Of a stretch of DNA of 58,378 nucleotides, positions 11,387 to 21,488 are shown one piece after another. The notes beneath the pieces are model-generated. The model searched no databases. It saw only the letters and a program-made list of their open reading frames with translations, and had not been told where the DNA came from. The DNA comes from Hortaea werneckii. Lineage: Eukaryota > Ascomycota > Dothideomycetes > Mycosphaerellales > Teratosphaeriaceae. The stretch spans positions 1 through 58,378 of the forward strand of contig JBAOKB010000066.1 in assembly GCA_037044905.1 (NCBI GenBank), in the 5' to 3' direction. The position numbers were made by a program, and so were the translations under genes. Within the stretch, counting starts at the first letter, position 1. Each line of letters opens with the position of its first letter.

Positions 11387-13239
11387 GTTCTGTTGCACGT
11401 ATTATGTTCCACGTACAGCTGCTGCATATGAGAAGCATGGGGAGTCATGCAAGTAGCCGACTACGTAAACGATACAAATTCCCATCGGAGGAAGAAAGTC
11501 TCGCGCTGGCCCCGGTAGATTGCATGTGAAAGTTCTGTTTTTGGGGGTGCCTGAGGCGTAAGACTCTTTCGGTTGGATCTCGGTCGGGGAGGCTCAACCT
11601 GGGAAGCTTCACGAGCTCGAGACGAGACGTGCATGCGTATCCCGTGATACCTAGGTATGTTGCTCGTCAGAACACCCAGTTAATAAGAATGGATAATGCG
11701 CACTTGTCCATTTCTTGACATGTCACATTAACAATCGCGGGCATGATGCAGGATACCGAGGTGATATAATATGCGAGAGGCCGATACCCCCCGGCCTGCA
11801 CTCACTCATCATCAGGCTGAGTGAGGTGTTTCAACCAAGCCACTTCTTCCGACCGGCACACCGACTTCTTGACCAGGAAGACATTCGGTGAATGGGCAAT
11901 TTCCATCTTGTCACGCCAATGGCAGGAATTTGATGAAGTGAGGGATTTTCTCTCCCACTCGGAGACAAATGAAAGTGCTTGACTATTCCGCGGTGCACTC
12001 TGCACTCGTTGGCAACAGAGCGAGAAGCGATTCGCCGTCTCTCTACGCAGAAATCACATGAAAAAGGTAGGACGGTGAAACGAGGCAACTGCTTGCCGTT
12101 TGTGTGTGTGCGTGTGTCCGGGTGAAACGTAGCACTTGTACCTGCCTGATATCAATAGATTAATCTGAGATAAGGCCACGCCGCAGCACATGGCTTAGCA
12201 GACACTTGCAGACGTAGCACAGTACCAACCGCCTTCTGGAAATGTTCCTTGCCTTTGCAAGGATGTGAGGTGCCCAGGGGGACTCGGGATGCATATGTAC
12301 TGTATGTAACGCCTGTGTGGCAGATTCACGTCACCCGTAATAATTTCGGTTACTATGGCGGTCATTATCCATTCGATTTGTCCTCACGTCAGCTTGCGAC
12401 CGATTCGACTTCTGGACTACTGCACGTCGTGGCAGAGACGATGGGGAAGGAAGATTCCGGAAGATTGGATACTTTCGGGAGGGAGACCAATGTCCATGTT
12501 TCCTCGTAGTCATAGCCGCAGCGGCTGCACGAATGAGCGCGGGGCTTCCTTCACATGCGACGCACCGGCCGACCTGTCCCCGGCCCAAGTGCCCGCTGGT
12601 GGCCCCTCTGTCTCCTTCCTCTGCGCCTTCTGAGCTTCTCGGTTGTTCTGATGATGAAGGTGTTGGCGATGATGCGGTTGCTGAACGATTGATCTGTGCC
12701 CGTCCACCCAGTGTTTTGCCACAAGGTTTGGGCCCTGAGCCCGCCCCCCTAGCTTCGGCTCACTTCCTTGCTCGCACCCTCCACCGTGCTGCTTACTGTG
12801 CTGCTTCGGGTCGCCTCTAACTCGCTTGAGGTCATCGTTAAACTCTTTTGCTCCCTCGTCGTGCGTCCGCAAAACATCCCATTTCCTTGACATGGACTGG
12901 ATGCAAATCGCATTCTGCAAGCGGGCCAAGGGATTGCAGTGACAGCTACACCTTCTTCTCAAGCCTTCTTCTCCTCCGACACGTGCAGCATTACATTGCT
13001 ACTGAGTAGCGACGGTAATAACTTGTCACAAGCCTCGTCCATACAGAGATTGATTTACATTGCCTGAGTCCAGGTGGAGGCACGAGACGAGCCGACTGCT
13101 TCTGGGTCGCTCTCGGAGTGTGAACTTTCTTGCCTACTCTCTTTCGACATCATCCAGAAGGCTCTCGGTAGTAGAGCTATTGGATTGCATTGCATTGCCT
13201 CGGACCATCCAATAGAGAGGCCGACACCGCTTGAACACA
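11387..13239. other. 1.85-kb divergent intergenic region
   Basis: This region contains the TRM6 and RHEB-like promoters. Open frames up to 150 codons (12962-12510, minus) have no family resemblance. A GT-rich patch lies at 12098-12116 and a 12-bp palindrome at 11647-11658. The last 100 nt before 13240 are the probable 5' leader of the GTPase gene. Confidence 0.45.
11647..11658. repeat. 12-bp perfect palindrome ATACCTAGGTAT
   Basis: This copy extends the TACCTAGGTA core by one base on each side. It lies about 260 bp upstream of the TRM6 start. Confidence 0.65.
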
Positions 13240-13942
13240 ATGGCACCCCAGCAGAAGCAACGAAAGATGGCTATTGTCGGCAGCAGATCTGTCGGTGAGT
13301 GTCGCCCGGAAGGAGAGATGTACCGCGCTGTCTGCTAATCCAACCCAGGCAAGAGCTCCCTGACCGTCCAATATGTCGACGGCCACTTCGTAGACTCCTA
13401 CTACCCGACCATCGAGAACACCTTTAGTAAAGTGATCCGATACAAGAACACCGACTTCGCGACCGAGATTATCGATACGGCGGGCCAGGATGAATACACC
13501 ATCCTCAACAGCAAGCACTTCATCGGCATCCACGGCTACATGATCGTCTACTCGGTCGCGAGCAAGCAGAGCTTCGAAATGTGTCGGATCATCCGCGACA
13601 AGATCCTCAACCATCTCGTACGTACCCACCCTCCAGCTAAAACATTCCCAAACAAGGAACAGGACGAACAGACAGCTGACGTGATTTTCTGTTTCGCAGG
13701 GAGCCGACACCGTCCCCATCATGATCGTGGGCAACAAGTCCGACCTCCGCCCCGAGCAGCGACAAGTCCAGACGCCCGACGGCAAGAAGCTGGCCGAGGA
13801 GCTCGGCTGCGGCTTCGTGGAAGCGAGCGCGCGGTATAACGAGAACGTCAACAAGGCTTTCGAGGGCATGGTGGGCGAGATCGAGAAGGGGCAGGAAGCC
13901 GGCCAGCCCAAGGAGGGCAATACCAAGTGTGCGGTGATGTAA
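13240..13942 (+). CDS. RHB1: RHEB-family small GTPase (Rhb1), TORC1 activator
   Basis: Rheb GTPases activate TORC1 on the vacuole membrane under control of the TSC complex, and also affect arginine uptake in yeasts. Exons are 13240-13294, 13349-13617 and 13700-13942, giving 188 aa. The G1 loop GSRSVGKSS spans the first junction. Rheb-specific Arg in that loop (Ras has Gly-Ala-Gly) is present. Effector region YPTIENTF, G3 DTAGQDEY, G4 NKSDL and G5 EASA are all visible. The C-terminus CAVM is a CAAX box for prenylation. Residues 171-188 form the hypervariable tail. Introns are 54 and 82 nt with GTGAGT and GTACGT donors. Identity is clear from the complete set of motifs. Confidence 0.95.
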
Positions 13943-15559
13943 GAGGGGGTAAGTGGATGGGTGGCTAATATTGCCCGTGTTCGGAGCGAAGAGCTGTGGG
14001 AATGGAATGGGCTGTTGCAGTGGGGCTGGGTCACCTCAAGCCTCCTATGGCGTCTCTACTGCGCATTCGAAGCGAGAGTAAGGGCCCTCTCCCTCGCGGG
14101 ACTGGATGCAGGACCCACGCGCAGTCAGAGACGCTTTTACGCGAGGAGGAGGCAGAGACGGGAAGGAAAGGGCGACGACAATTCCCACGCAATGTCGCGC
14201 ACACGGCAAAATGAGGAGCAGGTGAAGTGATACCTTTGATGGGACACATGGGGCGGGGCGGCGGTAATTCAGCAGGGCGTTCTTGTTTAAAGGGTCGAAT
14301 TTCACACAATGGCGGGCATTGGCTTCCTTGTTATACGATACAACCTTTTTGTTGGCTTGAACCCCCAAAGTCTTTTTTGGGGGCGGCAGCAGCAGCAGCA
14401 GCGATGGCCGTGGTACGGGTACAGGGACGGGGGAGGCAACTGATAAATATTCTTGAATTGTACAGAAAAAAAAAAAAGAAAAAAACTCCCCTTTCTTTCT
14501 TGTCTTCGCTGAGGGACGCCTTGCACAGCTGCGCATGCAGGTTTCCCGCCTCCCTCACGATAAGGGCGAACTTTTCTTTCCTGCCCATCAAGTGTCGCAG
14601 ACTGCGGGCTTTCGCCTTCTCCTTGGTGCCATGACAATGGGGGTCTTGATTGCTAAGGCTGCAGCAGTAGTTCTTTTGGCCCCTCCTCGCAGAAACCAGG
14701 AAGCGCATAAGGTCCCGGACGGCGCCTGTGCTCGTCTGGTCGGTGGTTAGCTCCTGGTCTCAATACAAATCAATACAGATGTCCACGGTACTATCCCCTT
14801 GTACCGAGTACATCTCCGGCTCTTGCGCCCCGGTCTCGTGAGATATGCGCTTTCCATATCGCTTGGGTCTTTTCGTGCCAGCTCCTATCATGCGATCTGT
14901 CCCAAGAAGATGGTGTCTTCGTTGGGCATACCGACATGAAGGGCATGATATATCCTGTCGATCTGATGAAGCCCCATGCGCGATTTCTCGCTGCCCGAAA
15001 CCCCCCAGAATCCGCCTTTCTATCGCGGGAAGTCGGCGCGCGGTGCCTTCGCTGATAAGGAGGGTTTCTGGGTAAATACCTACCCCCTGGTGGGAAGATC
15101 GCCCGGCTGTTTGGACATGGGAGTTGAAGCTGCTGTATTGGAAACAACCTGCAGATTGGACGGGTTCACAATACGCGGCAGACCATGGGTTGCTAAATGA
15201 ACCTCGATCCCTTGGAGGCGACAATGATGACAGTGTAACGGCACCTGGTTGGGCATACCCAATGTACAAGTGTCACATGCAGTATGGTTGAGGCAGGGGA
15301 AAAGAGTCTTGAAAGTCTTGAGTCTTGAAAGTCTTGATCGTTAGACACGTAAAGCAGCATTACGTCCAGCCAGCCAACGCCACGCTTGTACTTGGAACTT
15401 TTCGCCGAAGACCAATAGCCCCCGTCCGTGTTGAAAGTCACCTCCCATCCTTAACTCCAGTCTAAGCAAGTAGCAAGCATCTGATTCCCCTCCGACCCGC
15501 CCGCCATAGCCATGACTCTATCGAGGTTTGCAGGGGGCTGCACGAGTGATCAGAAGAGC
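13943..15559. other. Convergent intergenic region
   Basis: The gap lies between convergent genes. It holds a short CAG repeat (14387-14401), an A-rich run (14466-14486) and a 16-bp tandem duplication at 15304. Open frames up to about 169 codons on the minus strand start at non-ATG codons and show no recognisable content. I see no gene. Confidence 0.45.
15304..15335. repeat. 16-bp unit tandemly duplicated
   Basis: GAGTCTTGAAAGTCTT occurs twice head to tail, and the unit itself is built from two near-copies of AGTCTTGA. It is intergenic with no evident role. Confidence 0.75.
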
Positions 15560-16141
15560 CTAAGCGGCCTCATCCATATCCTCGTCCTTGACCACAGCAG
15601 CCTCATCCTCAGCAGCCTGCCCAGCCTTCTTGCCCTTCTTGACAGGCGTCTTGCGCTGCTTCTTCTTCGGCGAACCGTCCTCAGCACCCGCACCAGCTTC
15701 GACATCGTCTTCGCCGTCAGCATCAGCCTTCTTGCCGCGCTTCTTGGGGGTGGCTTTGGCCTTGGGTGTCTTCGGCGTGTCTATCGAAACCTAAGTCAGC
15801 AACGAGAACGGAAGAAGAGTAGTGAAGAAACATTAAAACCAACATAATGACTTACCCTGCGTCTCCTCCCCTTCCCCGCCCTCCCCACCCATGCTGAGCA
15901 GCTTCTTCTTGATGACGCCCCAGGTATTGGCGGCGGTCTTGCTAGTGTTGAAGCCGGCGGCCTTGGTCAGCTTCGCGATATCGACGTCCGGGGGCCCGCT
16001 CTTGAGACAGGTCCAGGCGATCTTCATCACGCGGTCCTCTTTCTCCGTGAAAGTGGGAACCGTCGTGTCCTTCTTGTCGGCGGCGGCCGCAGAGGATGTT
16101 TTGGTGTCAGAGCCCATGGGAGTGGCGTCCTTGGTCGACAT
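15560..16141 (-). CDS. Small nuclear Myb-like/helix-turn-helix fungal protein
   Basis: Function is not established. Exons are 16141-15856 and 15780-15560 (75-nt intron, donor GTAAGT, branch CTGAC), giving 168 aa. Residues about 30-85 form a compact domain (FTEKEDRVMKIAWTCLKSG, then DVDIAKLTKAAGFNTSKTAA and a WGVIKKKL helix). This resembles a small Myb/SANT-like helical domain found in many ascomycete proteins of this size. The second exon is highly charged: blocks of TPKTPK, KKRGKK and SPKKKQRKTPVKKGKK alternate with acidic EDDVEAG and KDEDMDEAA. These look like nuclear localisation and chromatin-binding tails. DNA or histone binding is inference. The neighbour KAE1 is on the same strand but about 800 bp away. 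Confidence 0.75.
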
Positions 16142-16935
16142 GTCGGTAGTAATTGGTTGTTTGGTGGTGGGGGGTCTGCGCGGCTTTGTTAACGTTGTTG
16201 TTCTGCTCGTGTAGGAGGGGCCAGCGCCCGCTGCTTTTGCGGACGGTGGAGAGACAGAGGGGACAAATGGTAACTTACATGATGGAGCGGGAATGGGAAG
16301 ACGGGTATTGTGTAAGCTGTATTGAAGACGGGTTGTGACTTGGATAAGTTGGGTTGCGAGTGGGAAGAACAACGTCCAGGACAGCGGATCAACAAGCTAT
16401 TTGTAGCAGTGACAGAACAAGCTTCACTTTCACATGATCCTGCTGCCTATCTAGAACACTCTCCCAGTCACCGGCGGGACCCGCTTGCTCCCGTTCGCAA
16501 CTTCACTCTCACATGTCCTATCCCCGCTGGATTCCTAGCAGCCTGCATCAATTTCGATGGAGATTCTGAGAGTTTTGTGAGGTTTTCGAAATGTGGCAAG
16601 GTTTAGGCTAGTGCAGGGATCGCCACTCGTGACATGAGCATGTTGTCCCGCTCCTACCCGGTTCGGTCTGAAAAGCGGGGCGCAAACAGGGTCACAAAGA
16701 CCGGACTGAGGTGGCACGTGGGCGGCCGATAACACACTTGCTTGCTCCAGAAGATGCATGCGCAGGCGAGTGCAGGGAAGCCAGATTTGGTGGTCATGTC
16801 AAAGATAGGAGCCGCGTATCTCCACATGATGCATTCATCTTCTTGCGGGACACGGCGAGGCCAGTACGGTCGAGTCCATCAACATCGTTTCATTCGTTAA
16901 GATCGTAGGAAGTCCTAGACTCCATTTTCGCTTAC
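16142..16935. other. Promoter of the Myb-like gene and KAE1 3' region
   Basis: The minus-strand gene at 16141 has its promoter here, and KAE1 ends at 16936. The minus frame continues open upstream of the chosen ATG to about 16372, but without a domain. No other gene is seen. Confidence 0.4.
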
Positions 16936-18084
16936 TCATTCACGCCAATTGACCAACACCTCGTCAGTCCTGAAACGTTGCGTGAACGTACTCTCCTCTA
17001 GAGCCGTCTTGAATCCCATCCTGTGTGCCAGCAACCCTGCATGTGCAATCATGATCCCATTGTCTATGCAGAAGCGCTCGTCCGTGGCGTACACGCTCCC
17101 GCCACGTTCGCCCGCCATCATACCCATCATCTGCTGCAGCCGCTCGTTACAGCCTACGCCACCAACAATGAGTACCTGGTTGGCACCTACGTGTGCCATC
17201 GCACGCTCCGTGATCTCGACCAGCATAGCAAACACAGTCTCTTGTAAGGTAAAGCACAAGTCTGCTTTGCTGATCTCCTCGCCTGTCTCATCATCTTTCC
17301 ACGGTCCGTCGGCACCAGTACGGGAAGCTTCTAACTTTCTTGCCATCTCTTCGACTCGTGCAAGAATCCCGGAGAAACTGACATCCATGCCCTTGACAGT
17401 ATATGGTAACTCCAGAAGAACTCTTCCCTGTTTTGCCAACTGCTCGATGTTGTATCCCGGTGCAGGATCATTGGAGATATTCAGGACTCGCGCAAACCTG
17501 TCCAGACAGTTGCCGACGGCAATATCCAGCGCCTCGCCAAAGATTCGATACCGCTGCGCACTGTAGGCAATGACTTGTGTGTTTCCGCCACTTACGTACA
17601 GCACCACCGGGTTCTCCGCGCCAGTGATTGCTCTGCCCATTTCGATGTGCCCAACGCAATGATTCACACCAACCATCGGCTTATCCCACAGCTGACTGAG
17701 CGTCCGCGCAGCAATAGCGACACTGCCAAGCGGCGCGCCCATCCCGGGCCCTTTGGTGTAGCATATGCAATCAATGTCTTCGAGCTGTACCCGGGCCTGC
17801 TTCATAGCCTGTTTCACAAGACGGACGACCCATCGTCGATGATGGGCAGCCGTGTCCTTCGGTAAGAACCCCGTGCCTGGCGGTGAGACGAAAGTATGGC
17901 GGAGATTGGCAAGGATTTCTACTGGGGGGAAGGCGTGCTTCGATCTTCGTGGCGACGCTCCGTCTTCCGAGTGTGCGCTGTCATGTGGTGATGGTGGGGA
18001 GTCATCTCGTGATGTGGTAGGGTGTAGAATGATGCCGACTCCTAATTTGTTGGCGGAGCCTTCCAAACCTATTGCTATGGGCAT
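16936..18084 (-). CDS. KAE1: KAE1, KEOPS tRNA threonylcarbamoyltransferase
   Basis: Kae1 transfers the threonylcarbamoyl group to A37 of ANN-decoding tRNAs (t6A) as the catalytic subunit of the KEOPS complex. It acts in the cytosol and nucleus and affects telomere upkeep and transcription. A single exon encodes 382 aa (yeast 386). The ASKHA fold opens with MPIAIGLEGSANKLGVG. The metal-binding motif HCVGHIEMGRA carries the two family histidines. VLYVSGGNTQVIAYS, GMDVSFSGIL and LIVGGVGCNERLQQMM are nucleotide-binding segments, and CIDNGIMIAHAG gives the third metal ligand. Residues about 22-55 form a Ser/Pro/Asp-rich insert absent from yeast Kae1. The cytosolic rather than mitochondrial (Qri7) type is supported by the HIEMGR motif and absence of a presequence. 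Confidence 0.95.
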   Translation of the reverse strand: MPIAIGLEGSANKLGVGIILHPTTSRDDSPPSPHDSAHSEDGASPRRSKHAFPPVEILANLRHTFVSPPGTGFLPKDTAAHHRRWVVRLVKQAMKQARVQLEDIDCICYTKGPGMGAPLGSVAIAARTLSQLWDKPMVGVNHCVGHIEMGRAITGAENPVVLYVSGGNTQVIAYSAQRYRIFGEALDIAVGNCLDRFARVLNISNDPAPGYNIEQLAKQGRVLLELPYTVKGMDVSFSGILARVEEMARKLEASRTGADGPWKDDETGEEISKADLCFTLQETVFAMLVEITERAMAHVGANQVLIVGGVGCNERLQQMMGMMAGERGGSVYATDERFCIDNGIMIAHAGLLAHRMGFKTALEESTFTQRFRTDEVLVNWRE

Positions 18085-18512
18085 GGTTGCTGTTTACTGG
18101 CGTTGTAAGTATAGTATCCAGCCAGGTCAGAGGAGGAAGGTGATGCCAAACTTTCGCAGTGTTCAAGGTTGTAAGTGAATGCAGACGCAGATGCTTAGAT
18201 AATTCCGGGTTCCGTGCCATTTGGGCACTGCAGGCTTGACGATCTGCAGCGGATCTTACCGAGCCCGTAGCGTCATGCTTGACAACTGAGCCACAGCGCA
18301 TGGATGGGAAGTTGCGCGGCCAGCGGAGAGTCACTTCAAGAGACCACCCCGCTCCGCCCCTCCACCGCTCCGACGCTCTAACCCCGTAAACACATCTTTG
18401 TCCGCACCGCTCGCCGGCTGCTTCACTCTAATCTATCTTTGTCACACACCTAGCGAGATTGGTCGCAGAACTGCTGAACACGAACCCTGGTTGATATACA
18501 AACACCGCCAAC
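18085..18512. promoter_or_regulatory. Divergent promoter of KAE1 and RVS161
   Basis: These 428 bp lie between two ATGs facing away from each other, so both promoters must be here. The right half is C/T-rich, as in many fungal core promoters. No TATA box is evident. Confidence 0.5.
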
Positions 18513-20548
18513 ATGTCGTGGAACGGCTTCAAGAAGGCCACGTCCCGCATGGGTACGCAGGTCATGATGAAGACTGGACATGTGGAGCGTACCATGGACC
18601 GTCCGTACGAGGTTGAGGAGCGCCGTTACCGTACCCTCGAGTCTGCCGCAACCCGCCTGCAAAAAGAAGCCAAGGGCTACCTTGACAGTCTGCGTGCTAT
18701 GACTGCTTCGCAGATGCGAATTGCCGAGACCATCGACGCTTTCTACGGCGAAAGTGGTGCCAACGATGGTGTTAGCAGAAGCTACAAACAGGCAGTGGAG
18801 GACCTTGATGCGGAGACAGTCAAGGCACTCGACGGCCCTTACAGGTCAGTACCTAAAGATCTCTACCGCTACGCCTGGAGTGATGAGCTTGGCGACTACG
18901 ACATGGATACAATCGACATTATCAACAATCAACTTCAGTTCAAGAACGGGAACACGAGGCATTTGACAAGGGGCTTTGATGGGACTAGTGAAGGTGGGGT
19001 TGAAGTTGAAGGAGGAAGCATGCTCATGGATTTTGTATACAGGACGACCGTGCTCGAGCCCATAAATCGTTTCTGCGCGTACTTCCCTGATATCAACGAA
19101 TGTAAGTGGTTCCTGTAGCGGGACGTTCAAATGGCCAGATTTTAGCTGACATGATATCAGGCATCAAGAAGCGAGAACACAAGATGCTCGATTACGACGC
19201 CATGCGGAGCAAAGTTAAGAAGCTCACTGACAAGCCTGACAAGGACCCCGGCAAGCTGCCGCGGACCGAAAAGGAATTGGAGATGGTTAGTGTGCATGAC
19301 TTTCTTTCTGAGGACACCATGTCCTATCCCAAGGATTTCAAGAAGCGAGCCAGCCAACAAGCCAACACGGCCACCATTTTCGAGGAGCCCGAGGACGATA
19401 TGCTGGACTTTGAGGAAGCACTGGATCTGAGCGTGCCTAGCCCACCAAAGGTTTCAGAAGCCGTTAGTCGAGTTAGGAGGCAGCAGCAGGAAGAGGAAGC
19501 TGGCGGAAAGAGGTTGAGCGCAGGCAGCTGGGCTAGGCTTGCAAGGGGTAGCAGCATCTTGAGCCGCGTGCCGAGCATCAGGCGATCGGCAAGATCAAGT
19601 TTGGACGGTGAAAGCTTGCTTCAACGCAACCCGTCCGTGTCCTCGAACCCTACGTCACCTCCACCTACAACTACAACCAACCTCTTGCCATTCCTGCGCG
19701 AATCTTCAACAGAAACGCTCCTGTCGCCTACAAGCAGCCTATCTGTACCTCCCGGCGAGCGCCTTGCTGGCTCGTCCAGCCAGCGCACTCTCAGCATGCA
19801 TTCTTACACGTTCGACAGCGGTGATGTCGGACCTTCCGGCTTACCTGCGCGCTTCGTCAATCCTGGGGAGACATTCCACAAGCGGACCAGTGTACTCTCT
19901 CAAAGTCCGAGCATCACCTCGAATCTTTCCTCCTCCACAATGAAGGCCAACCGCAAATCCTCGCTTGAAGCGACAGGCAACGACCTCAAGCGTAGGCATT
20001 CTATCCGGCGCCGACTGTTCACGAATCCAAACCCACTGAATCAGGCAACTCCTCGACGATACAAGGGACCTTTCTTGCAGCCATCGGAGCTAGAGGACAT
20101 TATGCAGCCTCTGAAGGAGGAATTTTTGAAGACGCAGGCTGACTTGATCATGCAGGCGAAATCCTTGTACGAACAATTAAACGAACAACTGACCAATGAG
20201 CTGCCGCAGCTCATTGATCTTCGGTAAAACTGACTATTCCAAGCATGTCCATGGTACTTTGGGCCGTTGAGCTAATGACCTGATGACAGTGTACCCTACC
20301 TCGACCCGTCTTTCGAAGCACTCGTAAAGATTCAGCTACGCTTCTGCGCCGAAGCTTACAGTCGCATGGCGCAGGTCCAACAGTAAGCCCCTCTTTGCCG
20401 TACGGAATGGTGTCCTTGTATACTAATCCCTCATTTCAGGTACCTGGACGCATCAACGAGAGATCAGTACGCCAACGGCGATCTCGATGCTCGCGTAGAG
20501 GACGTGCTCGGCCAGATCCGGGACTTGAGTATTGCTGGGACTGTATGA
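18513..20548 (+). CDS. RVS161: BAR-domain amphiphysin RVS161/HOB3
   Basis: Rvs161/Hob3 is an N-BAR protein that curves membranes during endocytic vesicle scission and cell fusion, usually paired with Rvs167. Canonical exons are 18513-18844, 19043-19101, 19161-19285, 20156-20223, 20290-20382 and 20440-20548, giving 261 aa (family 264-265). The start MSWNGFKKATSRMGTQVMMK is the family N-terminus. Junctions restore DGPYRTTVLEP, DINECIKKREHK, TEKELEMAKSLYEQLNEQL, IDLRVPYLDPSFEA and QQYLDASTRDQY. The protein ends LGQIRDLSIAGTV. Introns 18845-19042 (198 nt) and 19286-20155 (870 nt) are multiples of three and stop-free, so unspliced forms would encode 551 or 617 aa with inserts in the BAR core. Both inserts are annotated separately. 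No SH3 domain is present, which separates it from Rvs167. Confidence 0.92.
18845..19042 (+). other. In-frame stop-free intron 1 of RVS161 (66 codons)
   Basis: The donor GTCAGT and acceptor TACAG flank 198 nt. Excision restores GPYRTTVLEP, the family sequence. The segment is open in the reading frame and would add 66 residues, acidic and Gly-rich near the end. I see no good CTRAC branch point close to the acceptor, so splicing may be weaker here. Confidence 0.6.
19286..20155 (+). other. Exitron-like coding intron of RVS161 (290 codons)
   Basis: The donor GTTAGT, branch GCTGAC (about 20137) and acceptor CAG make a well-formed fungal intron. Its excision gives EKELEMAKSLYEQL, the uninterrupted BAR helix. 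Yet all 870 nt are open in the reading frame. The insert begins with an acidic segment (FEEPEDDMLDFEEALDL), continues through a long Ser/Thr/Pro-rich stretch with basic patches (RRHSIRRRLF), and ends with an amphipathic helix (PSELEDIMQPLKEEFLKTQA) that runs directly into the BAR helix. It may be an alternatively retained intron or a constitutive insertion. Confidence 0.7.
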
Positions 20549-21488
20549 GGCTGCTGACATTTTTTCACTCCCCCACCCCTCAACCCCCCAACACGACAGT
20601 GCTCCGCAGCAAACGTTTGATCACGGGCAACAAACACCAACAGACCCACTCTCGGCTACTTGCAAACATGAGAGGGATGAATACAGCAATAGGAGGTTCA
20701 CGGCGCAGGGTCAGAGGAACATTGAGTGTGGCGTCGAAGTTTTCGAAAAAGAGGTGTAGATGGGGTTGGTTGATGCTGCTTTAGCAATGAAGATGCGTGA
20801 GATTTTACTGAGTACTATGAAGTCATGCGAATGGCATTACGCTTTGCAAAACATTGGACCTTTTTTCCCCTTGGGAATGGAGAGATTTGACTTCATCTTC
20901 CGACATATGAACTCTTGGACTGCTGTATGGGGCCTGCTAAGACCGTCGAAGCGTCGTAAATCTGATCTTGCAAAAGTTGACTTCCCATTAATCGTCTGGA
21001 AGATACCTCATGGTCTCGTTTAGAGAGGTGAGATTCTTCTGCCCACGGTCGGCAACGGTTGCAAAGGACGTTTAGTTGGTCATCGAGTTTTCATCGTGTG
21101 AATTTTGTTACTGGATCTTCAAGTCCGTTTTCAGTGTCGCATAGAGTACATGTAACCTAGCCAGGAAGGGAAGTAGCAGCTTCAGGTTGTTCACGCTCAG
21201 GCTGTCGGTGCTCGTTCATTACCTAAGCGTATGTGATTTGCTGAGTAAGCGCGACGCGCCAGTCCAACTCAATCTAAAGTACTATGTACTACATAGTAGA
21301 CGTCTGCAAGTTGCTGGCCGATCAATTTGGCGCATTCAATGAAACAGTGTCGGTACAAGGCACGCGGCATCAGACAAAATACGCAACTTGAACTCGAGAC
21401 ACTGTCTTGGCACCATCTACTTCTAATATGCACTTTGGAGAGGGATTGCAAGCACTAGCCTGGCCGGATTGGCTCCTCACAGGTTGAC
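20549..21488. other. Intergenic region
   Basis: This region holds the RVS161 3' UTR and the promoter of the AIM9-like gene. Only short frames without resemblance to known proteins are present. Confidence 0.45.

Noticed and set aside
12510..12962. 150-codon minus frame in the TRM6-RHEB gap
   Set aside because: Composition is His/Gln/Gly-rich and non-conserved-looking, with no supporting signals. It may be transcribed leader sequence at best.
13295..13348. In-frame 54-nt intron of the RHEB gene as another coding intron
   Set aside because: Reading through meets a TAA stop inside the intron, so retention would truncate the protein.
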